Assembly: GCF_014930365.1 (NCBI RefSeq)
Contig: NZ_JABXWI010000003.1
Location: 620,001 to 684,000, forward strand
Direction of reading: 5' to 3'
Source of the DNA: Streptomyces caniscabiei
GTDB lineage: Bacteria; Actinomycetota; Actinomycetes; Streptomycetales; Streptomycetaceae
Length of the DNA: 64,000 nucleotides
Part shown: in pieces, positions 35,627 through 44,176 of the stretch
Layout: the number at the start of each line of letters is the position of its first letter
Position numbering within the stretch: position 1 is the stretch's first letter
Translations under genes and position numbers: made by a program
The notes under the pieces: generated by a model
What the model was told of the DNA's origin: nothing
Database searches by the model: none
Seen by the model: only the letters and a program-made list of their open reading frames with translations

Positions 35627-37774
35627 ATGACGACCCCTGTCGCAGCCGAAAGACTTATCCATCTCCGGGCAGCAGACGTGAGCCTGGTACTCGACCTGAG
35701 AGGCACCGGCCTGCCCACGGTGCTCCACTGGGGCGCCGATCTCGGCGACCTCACCCAGGACGAGCTGTCGCAGCTGGCCGCAGCCGTCACCATGCCGAAC
35801 ATGCCGGGATTCGACGACGTCGTACCACGGGTCTCGCTGCTGCCCGAGCACGGCACCGGATGGCCCGGGCAGCCCGGTCTGACCGGGCACCGTCAGGGCG
35901 CGGACTGGTCACCCCTGTTCACCCTCGACGCGGTGGAGGCCGACGGCCTCTCGGTACGGATCCGGGCCACCGACGAGGCCGCCCGCCTCAGCCTCGTCCT
36001 GGAAGCCGGACTCACCCCGTCCGGGCTGGTGCGGATGCGTGCCACCGTACGCAACGACGACACGGTACGGCTGTACACGCTCGACGGGTTGATGCTCGCG
36101 CTGCCGGTACCCGACTCCGCCACCGAACTGCTCGACCTCACCGGCCGCTGGTGCCGCGAACGCTCCCCGCAGCGCCACCCGTTCAACGCCGGCACCTGGC
36201 TGCGCGAGACCCGCAGCGGGCGCACCGGCCCCGACGCCGCCCTGGTCCTGACGGCCGGCACACCGGGCTTCGGATTCGGCAGCGGCGAGGTGTGGGGCCT
36301 GCACCTCGCCTGGAGCGGCAACCACCGGATCCTGGCCGAACGGCTGCCCGCCGGCCGCCCGGCCCTCGCAGCCGGCGAACTGCTCCTGCCGGGCGAGGTC
36401 GTCCTCGGCCCCGGCGAGGAGTACACCGGCCCGTGGCTCTACGGCTCCCACAGCGACCGGGGCCTGGACGGCCTGTCCGCCCGCTTCCACGACCACCTCC
36501 GCTCCCGCCCCGGCCACCCTCACCGGCCCCGCCCGGTGGTGCTCAACACCTGGGAAGCCGTCTACTTCGACCACGACCTCGACAAGCTCACCCACCTCGC
36601 CGACCTCGGCGCGCAGGTCGGCGTGGAGCGCTTCGTCCTGGACGACGGCTGGTTCCGGCACCGCCGCGACGACCGGGCGGGCCTCGGCGACTGGTACGTC
36701 GACGAGGCCGTCTGGCCCGGGGGCCTGCGCCCACTGATCGACCATGTCCGCGCGCTCGGGATGGAGTTCGGCCTGTGGGTCGAACCCGAGATGGTCAACC
36801 CTGACTCCGACCTGGCCCGCGCCCACCCCGAGTGGATCCTGGCCACCGGCGGCCGCACCCCTGCCGACCGTCGCTCCCAGCAGGTGCTGGACCTCACTCA
36901 CCCCGAGGCGTACGCGTACATCCGTGAGCGACTCGACGACCTGCTCACCGAGTACGAGATCGCCTATCTCAAGTGGGATCACAACCGCGAGCTCGTCGAC
37001 GCGGGCCACTCACCGGACGGTGAGCCCGCCGTCCACGCCCAGACCCTCGCCGTCTACGCCCTGCTCGACGAACTTCGCGCGCGCCACCCGGGCATGGAGA
37101 TCGAATCCTGCGCCAGCGGAGGCGGGCGCGTCGACCTCGCCATCCTGGAACGCACCGACCGCGTCTGGGCCAGCGACTGCAACGACGCCCTGGAACGCCA
37201 GTCGATCAACCGCTGGACCCAGCTGCTCCTGCCGCCCGAACTCGTCGGCTCCCACATCGGCGCCGCCCGCTCCCACACCACCGGCCGCACCCACGACCTG
37301 GCCTTCCGGGCCGGCACCGCTCTCTTCGGTCACCTCGGCATCGAATGGGACCTCACCCGCGCAAGCGAGAGCGAACGAGCCGAACTCGCCCGCTGGGTCG
37401 CGCTCCACAAGCAACTCCGTGGCCTGCTGCACACCGGCCGCGTGGTCCGCGTCGACCACCCCGACCCGGCCCTGTGGGCCCACGGCGTCATCTCCCACGA
37501 CCGCACCGAAGCCGTCTTCGCCCTCACCTCGGTAGCTACCCCGGTCACCGCCCACCCCGGCACTCTGCGGCTGCCCGGCCTCGACCCGAACACCACGTAC
37601 CACCTGCGCCCGCTGCCCCCAGGCGACCAAGCCCCCGGCATGGAACGCGGAACCCCCGCCTGGTGCAACAAGGACGGCATCACCCTGCCCGGCAGCGTCC
37701 TGGAACACGTCGGCATCCAGATCCCCACCCTCCACCCCGAACAGCTCATCCTGCTCCAGCTCACGAGCCGCTGA
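35627..37774 (+). CDS. Alpha-galactosidase, glycoside hydrolase family 36
   Basis: 715 aa. The N-terminal beta-sandwich is followed by the TIM barrel with ERFVLDDGWFRHRRDD, GLWVEPEMVNPDSDL, the nucleophile Asp451 in YLKWDHNRE, and the acid/base Asp517 in WASDCNDALERQ; then the C-terminal beta domain. All GH36 motifs are intact and length matches bacterial homotetramers. No signal peptide, so it is cytosolic and would act on imported alpha-galactosides. ATG at 35627 was preferred over 35600. It is 234 bp after the hydrolase gene and may have its own promoter. Confidence 0.93.
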   Translation: MTTPVAAERLIHLRAADVSLVLDLRGTGLPTVLHWGADLGDLTQDELSQLAAAVTMPNMPGFDDVVPRVSLLPEHGTGWPGQPGLTGHRQGADWSPLFTLDAVEADGLSVRIRATDEAARLSLVLEAGLTPSGLVRMRATVRNDDTVRLYTLDGLMLALPVPDSATELLDLTGRWCRERSPQRHPFNAGTWLRETRSGRTGPDAALVLTAGTPGFGFGSGEVWGLHLAWSGNHRILAERLPAGRPALAAGELLLPGEVVLGPGEEYTGPWLYGSHSDRGLDGLSARFHDHLRSRPGHPHRPRPVVLNTWEAVYFDHDLDKLTHLADLGAQVGVERFVLDDGWFRHRRDDRAGLGDWYVDEAVWPGGLRPLIDHVRALGMEFGLWVEPEMVNPDSDLARAHPEWILATGGRTPADRRSQQVLDLTHPEAYAYIRERLDDLLTEYEIAYLKWDHNRELVDAGHSPDGEPAVHAQTLAVYALLDELRARHPGMEIESCASGGGRVDLAILERTDRVWASDCNDALERQSINRWTQLLLPPELVGSHIGAARSHTTGRTHDLAFRAGTALFGHLGIEWDLTRASESERAELARWVALHKQLRGLLHTGRVVRVDHPDPALWAHGVISHDRTEAVFALTSVATPVTAHPGTLRLPGLDPNTTYHLRPLPPGDQAPGMERGTPAWCNKDGITLPGSVLEHVGIQIPTLHPEQLILLQLTSR

Positions 37775-37796
37775 GCCTCCGCCACCTGGCTCGAAG

Positions 37797-37815
37797 CCGG
37801 CGGTCTGCCCGCCGG
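37797..37815 (+). terminator. Short hairpin after the GH36 gene
   Basis: CCGGCGG and its complement around a 5-nt loop, 22 bp after the stop. It is a first, weaker terminator before the larger one at 37861. Confidence 0.4.
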
Positions 37816-37860
37816 TGAGCACCCCCGCCGAAAAACGCCGCGAAGTACCAGGCGAACCGA

Positions 37861-37910
37861 CCCGCACGGCGCAGGGCTGCGTCGCTGTTGCCGCCCCTGC
37901 GCCGTGCGGG
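37861..37910. terminator. Strong 16-bp perfect hairpin
   Basis: CCCGCACGGCGCAGGG at 37861-37876 is exactly complemented at 37895-37910 around an 18-nt loop. It is the likely main terminator of the GH36 transcript and the left edge of a 786-bp space without a recognisable gene. Confidence 0.7.
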
Positions 37911-38564
37911 CAGTCCGCCAGGGGTAACCGGAGGCAGTCCCAAGTGTGCGTCGCACAGTGTCGTGAGCGGGTGTCGAAGTCGGCGGGACGCCGCGTCCGC
38001 AGGGCCATGGGCTGCGAGGTGGTCGTCGGTGTGTTCGTCGTGGGGTAGGCCGACGGCGTCGAAGTCATTCACGACGTGGACGAGCGCACGAGTTTCGCCG
38101 TGCCATGAGCAGCCGATCTGCCTCCAACCACGGGCGGCCGACTAGAGCTCCTTACCAGAGAGTCCCACCCGGTCAACGACGACAGGGCCCTCGTCGGTGA
38201 GGCCAGCCGGACGGCAACGGCCGACCCCGACCTTCCTGTACCGAGACCTTGTGAGGCGATCCTTGGGCCACCAACTACCGGAGCCCTGTGCACGTTTCGA
38301 CTTCCCACATAGAGCCGAAAGGGTGGCTAGGGGCCGTGGGAGTTCGCCGGGACACTTCTGGGACTTCCGGCTGCAGCGACGGGTACGAGCGTGAAACAGC
38401 CGAAAGGCCATTCACACAGGTCAGCGACCCGCGACCGCCCGTCGCGGCAGGTCACGGCCCTGACTGGTCCCTTCCGGGACAAGTGGCCATCAGCAATCAG
38501 CAGCTCCGCGTAGAGCGTCGTCCGTCCTCGGCGCCTCATCGAAATACGCCACCCTTACAGGGCC

Positions 38565-38583
38565 TGACCTGCCCAACAGGTCA
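38565..38583. repeat. 19-bp perfect dyad TGACCTG-CCCAA-CAGGTCA
   Basis: 7-bp exact arms around CCCAA. Two further CAGGTCA copies lie at 38417-38423 and 38448-38454. It could be a regulator or recombinase site. Confidence 0.55.
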
Positions 38584-38602
38584 CCTGACACCTCATCAGG
38601 AC

Positions 38603-38641
38603 GAGCGTCAAATGAGCGTCACGAGCGTCATTTCAGCGTCA
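38603..38641 (+). repeat. Four direct repeats of GAGCGTCA
   Basis: Copies begin at 38603, 38614, 38623 and 38634; the last is CAGCGTCA. Start-to-start distances are 11, 9 and 11 bp, about one helical turn, so bound proteins would line up on one face. Confidence 0.65.
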
Positions 38642-38696
38642 AGATATCGCCCGTAACGCCCACACCGCACATAATGCGCACGCGCAAAATCCCAGG

Positions 38697-40025
38697 TCAG
38701 GAGCCCTTTGCGGCCGGTTCAAGGATGGCGACACACTCCACGTGATGAGTCATCGGAAACAGGTCGAACGCCCGCAGCATCCGCACCCGGTACCCGCCCT
38801 CACGGAAGTACCCCAGGTCCCGGGCCAGCGCCGCCGGGTCGCAGGCCACATAGGCGATGCGGCGGGCGCGCAGGGACGACAGGTGCTGGACCGTCTTCCG
38901 GCCCGCGCCGGCGCGCGGCGGGTCCAGGACGATGAGGTCGACCTCTTCGATGCCCGTGCGCGGCAGCACCGCCTCGACCTTGCCCTGTTCGATCCGTACC
39001 CGGTCGAAGTCGGCGAGGTTGTGCCGCGCGTCCTCGACCGCGCGCTTGCCGGACTCGATGCCGAGCACCGCGCCCTTGTCGCCGACGCGGTCGGCGAGGG
39101 CGCCCGCGAACAGCCCGACGCCGCAGTAGAGGTCCAGCGCCATGTCGCCCTTGCGCGGCAGCAGACCCTGCATCACGGCCTTGACCAGCGTGTCGGCGGC
39201 CTTCGGGTGCACCTGCCAGAACCCGCCGCTGCCCACCCGGTACGTACGGTCGTCCGCGCGCTCCCGGACGAAGGGGCGCCCGTGGACGCGGTGCACGCCC
39301 CCGTCCTTCTCCTCGACCCGCATCACCGACACCGGCTTGTCCAGTTCCACGAGCGGCAGCCGCGCGCCCGGCCGGGGCTCCAGGATGACCTGACGGTCCT
39401 GCGAACCCGTCGCCGCGATCGCGTCGACGGACGCCATGCCCGTCCAGTCGCGCTTCTCGATGCCCAGCTCGGACACCCCCGGCGCCGCGATCATGCAGTG
39501 GTCGATCGGCTCGACCTCGTGCGAGCGGTGCTTGCGCAGCCCCGCCCTCCCCGACTCGTCCACCGCGTACTGCACCCGCGTCCGCCACCCCGGGACCTCG
39601 CCCGCCGGCAGCTTGTCGCCCTCGGCCGGCATCACGGTGCCGTCCCAGCCCGCCTCCTCGGGGGTGAGACCCGCGAGGCGCTGGAGCTGTTCGGCGATGA
39701 CCTCGCCCTTGAAACGGCGCTGGGCGCCCGGCTTGGCGTGCTGCCAGTCGCAGCCGCCGCAGCGGCCGGGGCCGGCGTAGGGGCAGGGGGCCTCGACGCG
39801 GTCCTTGGAGGCCGACAGGACCGAGACCGCGTCCGCCCGCAGGAAGCGCGCGCCCTCCTCGCCCTCGGTCACCCGGGCCACGACCCGCTCGCCGGGCAGC
39901 GCGTGCCGGACGAAGAGGACCTGTCCCTCGGACGTACGGGCGATGCAGTGGCCGCCGTGGGCGACGGGGCCCACCTCGACCTCGTACTCCTCCCCCACCA
40001 GCGATTTCTTCGGTTCTGCCTGCAT
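38697..40025 (-). CDS. SAM-dependent RNA (uracil-5) methyltransferase, TrmA/RumA-like
   Basis: 442 aa. N-terminal TRAM domain (VEVGPVAHGGHCIAR, VRHALPGERVVARVTEG); a Cys-rich iron-sulfur motif CPYAGPGRCGGCDWQHA; SAM-binding LDLYCGVGLFAGALA; LDPPRAGAG; and the catalytic Cys in VACDPAALARDL. These are the RumA/RlmCD features, so it probably methylates a uridine of 23S rRNA or tRNA. ATG at 40025 starts at the TRAM domain; upstream frame has no family text. It lies 110 bp after the KimA-like permease gene on the same strand, so they may share a transcript. Confidence 0.92.
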   Translation of the reverse strand: MQAEPKKSLVGEEYEVEVGPVAHGGHCIARTSEGQVLFVRHALPGERVVARVTEGEEGARFLRADAVSVLSASKDRVEAPCPYAGPGRCGGCDWQHAKPGAQRRFKGEVIAEQLQRLAGLTPEEAGWDGTVMPAEGDKLPAGEVPGWRTRVQYAVDESGRAGLRKHRSHEVEPIDHCMIAAPGVSELGIEKRDWTGMASVDAIAATGSQDRQVILEPRPGARLPLVELDKPVSVMRVEEKDGGVHRVHGRPFVRERADDRTYRVGSGGFWQVHPKAADTLVKAVMQGLLPRKGDMALDLYCGVGLFAGALADRVGDKGAVLGIESGKRAVEDARHNLADFDRVRIEQGKVEAVLPRTGIEEVDLIVLDPPRAGAGRKTVQHLSSLRARRIAYVACDPAALARDLGYFREGGYRVRMLRAFDLFPMTHHVECVAILEPAAKGS

Positions 40026-40135
40026 GGTGGGGTGACTCCAGGAGATGAGGAACGCGACAACGGCCGGACAACAGCCCACCAGTCTACGTGGGTGCGGTCC
40101 GGCCGTTGACCACGAACGTCGGTCTCGTGCGAGCG

Positions 40136-42232
40136 TCAGCTCTCGTCGGCCGACGAACCCGCCGACGAACCGGCCGACGGCTTGGCCGACTTCGCCGCCG
40201 ACTCCTTGGGCCGCTCGTGCGCCGGACCACGCCGCACCGAGCCCGGCGCGCTCCACTCCTGCCGCTTGCGCGCCCGGCGCTTGGCGACCTCGGAGGACTC
40301 CAGCTGGTAGGGCACGGAGGTCACCATGACCCCCGGCGTGAAGAGCAGCCGGCCCTTGAGCCGGAGCGCGCTCTGGTTGTGCAGCAGGTGCTCGTACCAG
40401 TGGCCCACCACGTACTCGGGGATGATCACCGACACCGCGTCGCGCGGGGACTCCTTGCGCAGCCCCTTGACGTACTCGATGACCGGCCGGGTGACCTCGC
40501 GGTACGGCGAGTCCAGGACCTTCAGCGGGACGTCGATGCCGCGCCGCGTCCACTCCTCCTGGAGCGCCTTGGTCTCCACCGGGTCGACGTTGACGCTGAG
40601 GGCCTCCAGCGTGTGGGAGCGCATCAGCTTGGCGTAGGCGAGGGCGCGCAGGGTGGGCCGGTGGATCCGGGAGATCAGAACCACGGAGTGGACCCGCGAC
40701 GGCCGTACGACGTCGTCGCTCGGCCCCTCCGGCGCGGCGATCTCCGCCGCGACCCGGTCGTAGTGCTTACGGATGGCCGTCATCGTCGCGTAGAAGATCA
40801 CCATGCCGAGCAGGGCGACCCAGGCGCCGTGCGTGAACTTGGTGCCCAGGACGACGATCAGCACCAGGCCCGTGAAGAAGGCGCCGAAGGCGTTGATCGC
40901 GCGGGAGCGAACCATGTGGCGCCGCTTGGCCTGGTCCTTCTCCGTCCGCAGGTGCCGGTTCCAGTGCCGGACCATGCCGGTCTGGCTGAGCGTGAAGGAG
41001 ACGAACACACCCACGATGTAGAGCTGGATGAGGCGCGTGGAGTCGGCGCCGTAGATCCACACCAGGAGGACGGCGGCACCCGCGAGGAGCACGATGCCGT
41101 TGGAGAAGGCGAGGCGGTCGCCTCGGGTGTGCAGCTGGCGCGGGAGGTAGCGGTCCTGGGCGAGGATCGAGCCGAGCAGCGGGAAGCCGTTGTAGGCGGT
41201 GTTGGCGGCCAGGAACAGGACCAGCGCGGTGGCGGCGGCCAGGACGACGAAGAGGAAGGTGCCGTCACCGAAGACGGCCGCCGCGACCTGGGAGATCACC
41301 GGGTTCTGGACGTAGGAGTCGCCGACCGGGGTGCCGTCGCGCACCAGGTCGACCGCAGGGTTCTCGGCCATGTGCACATCGGTGGCCATGGCGAGGCCGA
41401 TGATGCCGCAGAACATCGTGACGGCGAGCAGACCCATCGCGGCGAGCGTGCTGGCCGCGTTCTTCGACTTGGGCTTGCGGAAGGCGGGGACGCCGTTGGA
41501 GATCGCCTCGACGCCGGTGAGGGCGGCGCAGCCGGAGGAGAAGGCCCGCAGCAGCAGGAAGACCAGCGCGAACCCGGCCAGCCCCTGGTGCTCGGGCTTG
41601 ATCTCCAGGTCGGCGGTCGGCGCCCGCATGGTGTCGTCGAGGACCAGGCCCCGGAACGCGCCCCACGCGATCATCAGGAAGACGCCGACGACGAAGACGT
41701 ACGTCGGGATCGCGAAGAGCTTCCCGGACTCCTTCACCCCGCGCAGGTTCATCAGCGTGAGCAGCACGATGATGCCGATCGCGCACAGCACCTTGTGCTC
41801 GACGAAGAAGGGGATGGCCGAACCGAGGTTCTCCACGCCCGAGGAGATCGACACGGCGACGGTGAGGACGTAGTCGACGAGGAGCGCGCTGGCGACGGTG
41901 AGGCCGGCCTTGGGGCCGAGGTTGGTGTTCGCCACCTCGTAGTCGCCGCCGCCGCTCGGGTATGCGTGCACGTTCTGCCGGTAGGACGCCACCACGGTGA
42001 ACATCAGCACGACGACCGCGACGGCGATCCAGGGGCTGAAGTGGTAGGCCGACACGCCCGCGATGGAGAGGACCAGCAGCACCTCGCCGGGGGCGTACGC
42101 CACGGAGGAGAGCGGGTCGGAGGCGAAGACGGGGAGTGCGATGCGCTTCGGCAGGAGCGTTTCGCCCAGCCGGTCGCTGCGCAGAGCGCGCCCGATCAGA
42201 ATCCGTTTGGGCACGTCGGTCAGTTTGGACAC
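40136..42232 (-). CDS. KimA-like APC-superfamily potassium importer
   Basis: About 698 aa: twelve membrane helices then a ~180-residue cytosolic domain. It reads much like Bacillus KimA: VASYRQNVHAYPSGGGDYEV, LVDYVLTVAVSISSG, RAFSSGCAALTGVEAISNG, FLAANTAYNGFPLLGSILAQ, and in the tail HWYEHLLHNQSALRLKGRLL. KimA is a high-affinity K+/H+ symporter shut by c-di-AMP. The GTG start at 42232 (SKLTDVPKRILIGRAL) is by family habit; there is no clear ribosome site, and an ATG at 42271 is possible. Often annotated only as an amino-acid permease. Divergent from the TrkA pair. Confidence 0.85.
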   Translation of the reverse strand: MSKLTDVPKRILIGRALRSDRLGETLLPKRIALPVFASDPLSSVAYAPGEVLLVLSIAGVSAYHFSPWIAVAVVVLMFTVVASYRQNVHAYPSGGGDYEVANTNLGPKAGLTVASALLVDYVLTVAVSISSGVENLGSAIPFFVEHKVLCAIGIIVLLTLMNLRGVKESGKLFAIPTYVFVVGVFLMIAWGAFRGLVLDDTMRAPTADLEIKPEHQGLAGFALVFLLLRAFSSGCAALTGVEAISNGVPAFRKPKSKNAASTLAAMGLLAVTMFCGIIGLAMATDVHMAENPAVDLVRDGTPVGDSYVQNPVISQVAAAVFGDGTFLFVVLAAATALVLFLAANTAYNGFPLLGSILAQDRYLPRQLHTRGDRLAFSNGIVLLAGAAVLLVWIYGADSTRLIQLYIVGVFVSFTLSQTGMVRHWNRHLRTEKDQAKRRHMVRSRAINAFGAFFTGLVLIVVLGTKFTHGAWVALLGMVIFYATMTAIRKHYDRVAAEIAAPEGPSDDVVRPSRVHSVVLISRIHRPTLRALAYAKLMRSHTLEALSVNVDPVETKALQEEWTRRGIDVPLKVLDSPYREVTRPVIEYVKGLRKESPRDAVSVIIPEYVVGHWYEHLLHNQSALRLKGRLLFTPGVMVTSVPYQLESSEVAKRRARKRQEWSAPGSVRRGPAHERPKESAAKSAKPSAGSSAGSSADES

Positions 42233-42380
42233 GCAGAGGATCGTAAGCGCCCCGACTGGTTCTGGGCACATCCGGGTGAAATCCCGGCGGGCCCCGGGGT
42301 GAAATCGGTCAGCCGACGACTGCGAAGTGCGTCACGTCACGCATCCTCCGGTGTGATGGGCTGCGTCCTCACGTCTATAT

Positions 42381-42419
42381 GACGAATCCCGATGACGCAT
42401 CCCGATGACGAGTCCCGTC
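42381..42419. repeat. Three tandem 13-bp repeats upstream of the KimA-like gene
   Basis: GACGAATCCCGAT, GACGCATCCCGAT and GACGAGTCCCGTC follow without gaps, about 150 bp before the KimA-like start. They sit in the divergent region with the TrkA pair and may be an operator. Confidence 0.5.
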
Positions 42420-42519
42420 GATCCCGTGCTCGTGCCGCGTGTACGCCGGGCCCCCGACGGAACCCGTGACGTTCTTGCCCTCTCACCCCTCTCACCCCAC
42501 TCACTCCCCTGGAGGCCCC

Positions 42520-42630
42520 ATGCAGGCCGCGACCGCTGAGCTGATCGGCGCTCTCGCCTCCCTCGTCGGACTCGGCTTGCTGACGGGGGTCAGCGTCCGC
42601 CGGATCAGTCGTCGACGTCCCACGATGTGA
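42520..42630 (+). CDS. Putative 36-aa single-pass membrane protein
   Basis: It reads MQAATAELIGALASLVGLG, continues hydrophobic, and ends in an Arg-rich tail (RRISRRRP). A ribosome site CTGGAGG lies 6 bp before ATG. One helix of ~20 residues followed by positive charge is typical of small membrane proteins. It lies 119 bp upstream of the TrkA pair on the same strand and divergent from the KimA-like gene, so it may modulate K+ transport. Too short for family assignment; it may also just be a leader. Confidence 0.5.
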   Translation: MQAATAELIGALASLVGLGLLTGVSVRRISRRRPTM

Positions 42631-42748
42631 CCCATGGGTGCACGGGGGTGCCCCCGGCGGACCGCGCGTGTGTAGCTTGGGCGACGGTCTGAGACCCTGT
42701 TTTCGACGTTTCGGCTGAACAGTAGCTATTGACACCGGAAGGACGGTC

Positions 42749-43420
42749 GTGCACATCGTCATCATGGGCTGCGGGCGAGTGGGTTCCACCCTCGCCCAGA
42801 CCCTGGAGCAACAGGGGCACACGGTCGCCGTGATCGACCGGGACCCCACGGCCTTCCGTCGTCTGGGCTCGGGTTTCGGCGGCCGGCGCGTCACCGGGAT
42901 CGGCTTCGACCGCGACACCCTGCGGGAAGCGGGCATCGAGGAGGCGGGCGCGTTCGCGGCCGTCTCCAGCGGCGACAACTCCAACATCATCGCCGCCCGG
43001 GTCGCCCGCGAGATGTTCGGCATCGAGAACGTGGCGGCACGGATCTACGACCCGCGCCGCGCCGAGGTGTACCAGCGCCTGGGCATTCCGACGGTCGCCA
43101 CGGTCCGCTGGACAGCCGACCAGATGCTCCGCCGGCTGCTGCCGTCCGGTGCCGAACCGCTGTGGCGCGACCCCACCGGCGGGGTGCAGCTCGCCGAGGT
43201 GCACGCCTCGTCGGCCTGGGTGGGCCACAAGATCAGCAAGATGCAGGAGGAGACCGGTGTCCGTGTCGCCTTCCTGACCCGCCTGGGCGAGGCGATCCTG
43301 CCGAGCTCGCAGACGGTGCTGCAGGAGGGCGACCTCGTGCACGTGATGATGCGGACGGACGACGTGGAGAAGGTCGAGGCGTCCTTCGCCGAGGGCCCCG
43401 ACGAGGAGGGCGGTCACTGA
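42749..43420 (+). CDS. TrkA-family RCK protein (first of pair)
   Basis: 223 aa cytosolic K+-transport regulator. RCK_N Rossmann fold (VIMGCGRVGSTLAQTLEQ, AVIDRDPTAF), then RCK_C from about residue 135 (VHASSAWVGHKISKMQEETG). GTG start with GGAAGG upstream. In Streptomyces such pairs gate KimA/Ktr/Trk channels; RCK_C domains bind NAD(H) or c-di-AMP. Its stop shares one base with the ATG of the next gene (TGATG). Confidence 0.92.
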   Translation: MHIVIMGCGRVGSTLAQTLEQQGHTVAVIDRDPTAFRRLGSGFGGRRVTGIGFDRDTLREAGIEEAGAFAAVSSGDNSNIIAARVAREMFGIENVAARIYDPRRAEVYQRLGIPTVATVRWTADQMLRRLLPSGAEPLWRDPTGGVQLAEVHASSAWVGHKISKMQEETGVRVAFLTRLGEAILPSSQTVLQEGDLVHVMMRTDDVEKVEASFAEGPDEEGGH

Positions 43421-44097
43421 TGAGGGTCGCCATTGCCGGAGCCGGAGCGGTCGGCCGCTCCATCGCGGGTGAACTGCTGGAGAACGGTCACGAGATCCTC
43501 CTCATCGACAAGGCGCCGACCGCCATCTCGGTGGAGCGCGTTCCCCTGGCGGAGTGGCTGCTGGCCGACGCCTGCGAGATCACGTCGCTGGACGAGGCGG
43601 CGCTCCAGCGCTGCAACGTCGTCATCGCCGCGACCGGCGACGACAAGGTCAACCTGGTCGTCTCGCTGCTGGCGAAGACGGAGTACGGCGTTCCGCGGGT
43701 CGTCGCCCGCGTCAACAACCCCAAGAACGAGTGGCTGTTCAACGAGTCCTGGGGCGTGGACGTGGCCGTGTCGACCCCCCGGCTGATGTCGGCGCTGGTC
43801 GAGGAGGCCGTCAGCGTCGGCGACCTGGTCCGGCTGCTGCGCTTCAGCCACGGAGACGCCAACCTGGTCGAGCTGACCCTGCCGCCCGAGTCGGCGCTGG
43901 CCGGCACCCAGGTCGGTGAGGTCGAGTGGCCGGAGGACACCTCCCTGGTCACCATCATCCGCGGCACCCGGGTCCTCACCCCGACCGCGGACGACTCCCT
44001 GGAGGCGGGCGACGAGCTCCTCTTCGTGGCCGCCCAGGCCCGCGAGGAGCAGCTGGAGGACCTGCTGTCGGTCCGCCGCGAGGACGCGACGAGCTGA
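43420..44097 (+). CDS. TrkA-family RCK protein (second of pair)
   Basis: 225 aa. RCK_N: VAIAGAGAVGRSIAGELLE, LLIDKAPTAI, VVIAATGDDKVNLVVSLLAK; RCK_C: LVELTLPPESALAGTQVGEV and AGDELLFVAAQA. Translationally coupled to the first TrkA gene, and the two proteins probably form a hetero-octameric gating ring. No membrane partner is co-oriented here; the KimA-like importer is the nearest candidate. Ends before a strong terminator. Confidence 0.92.
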   Translation: MRVAIAGAGAVGRSIAGELLENGHEILLIDKAPTAISVERVPLAEWLLADACEITSLDEAALQRCNVVIAATGDDKVNLVVSLLAKTEYGVPRVVARVNNPKNEWLFNESWGVDVAVSTPRLMSALVEEAVSVGDLVRLLRFSHGDANLVELTLPPESALAGTQVGEVEWPEDTSLVTIIRGTRVLTPTADDSLEAGDELLFVAAQAREEQLEDLLSVRREDATS

Positions 44098-44116
44098 CGC
44101 GGGGACGGTACGACGA

Positions 44117-44152
44117 CGAAGGGGCGCCCCGCCGATGCGGGGCGCCCCTTCG
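44117..44152. terminator. Bidirectional 16-bp perfect hairpin terminator
   Basis: CGAAGGGGCGCCCCGC is exactly complemented around a 4-nt loop. It lies between the convergent TrkA and DUF3159 genes and serves both. Confidence 0.85.
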
Positions 44153-44176
44153 TGTCACGTACTGGGGTGCGTGTGC

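Larger units (their letters stand above)
37911..38696. other. Gene-free junction region with repeats
   Basis: The region between GH36 (plus) and the RNA methyltransferase (minus) is convergent, so no promoter is needed, yet it is long. Several frames are open for 60-120 codons, but none has a domain, a good ribosome site or Streptomyces-like codon use. It contains CAGGTCA at 38417, 38448 and 38577, the last within a perfect dyad, and GAGCGTCA repeats at 38603-38641. It looks like scarred DNA from lost mobile material; that is inference. Confidence 0.5.

Noticed and set aside
38603..38641. CRISPR-like array
   Set aside because: Units are only 8 bp with 1-3 bp between them and no cas genes nearby.
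38288..38656. 122-codon frame in the junction region
   Set aside because: No recognisable domain, weak start, and it runs through the repeats; more likely random.
37911..38696. Transposase remnant
   Set aside because: I translated the open frames on both strands and found no DDE, integrase or terminal inverted repeat signature; only the loose impression of scarred DNA remains.
42233..42748. c-di-AMP (ydaO-type) riboswitch before the KimA-like gene
   Set aside because: KimA in Bacillus has one, so I looked, but the conserved core could not be recognised by eye. An Infernal search with the ydaO model would settle it.
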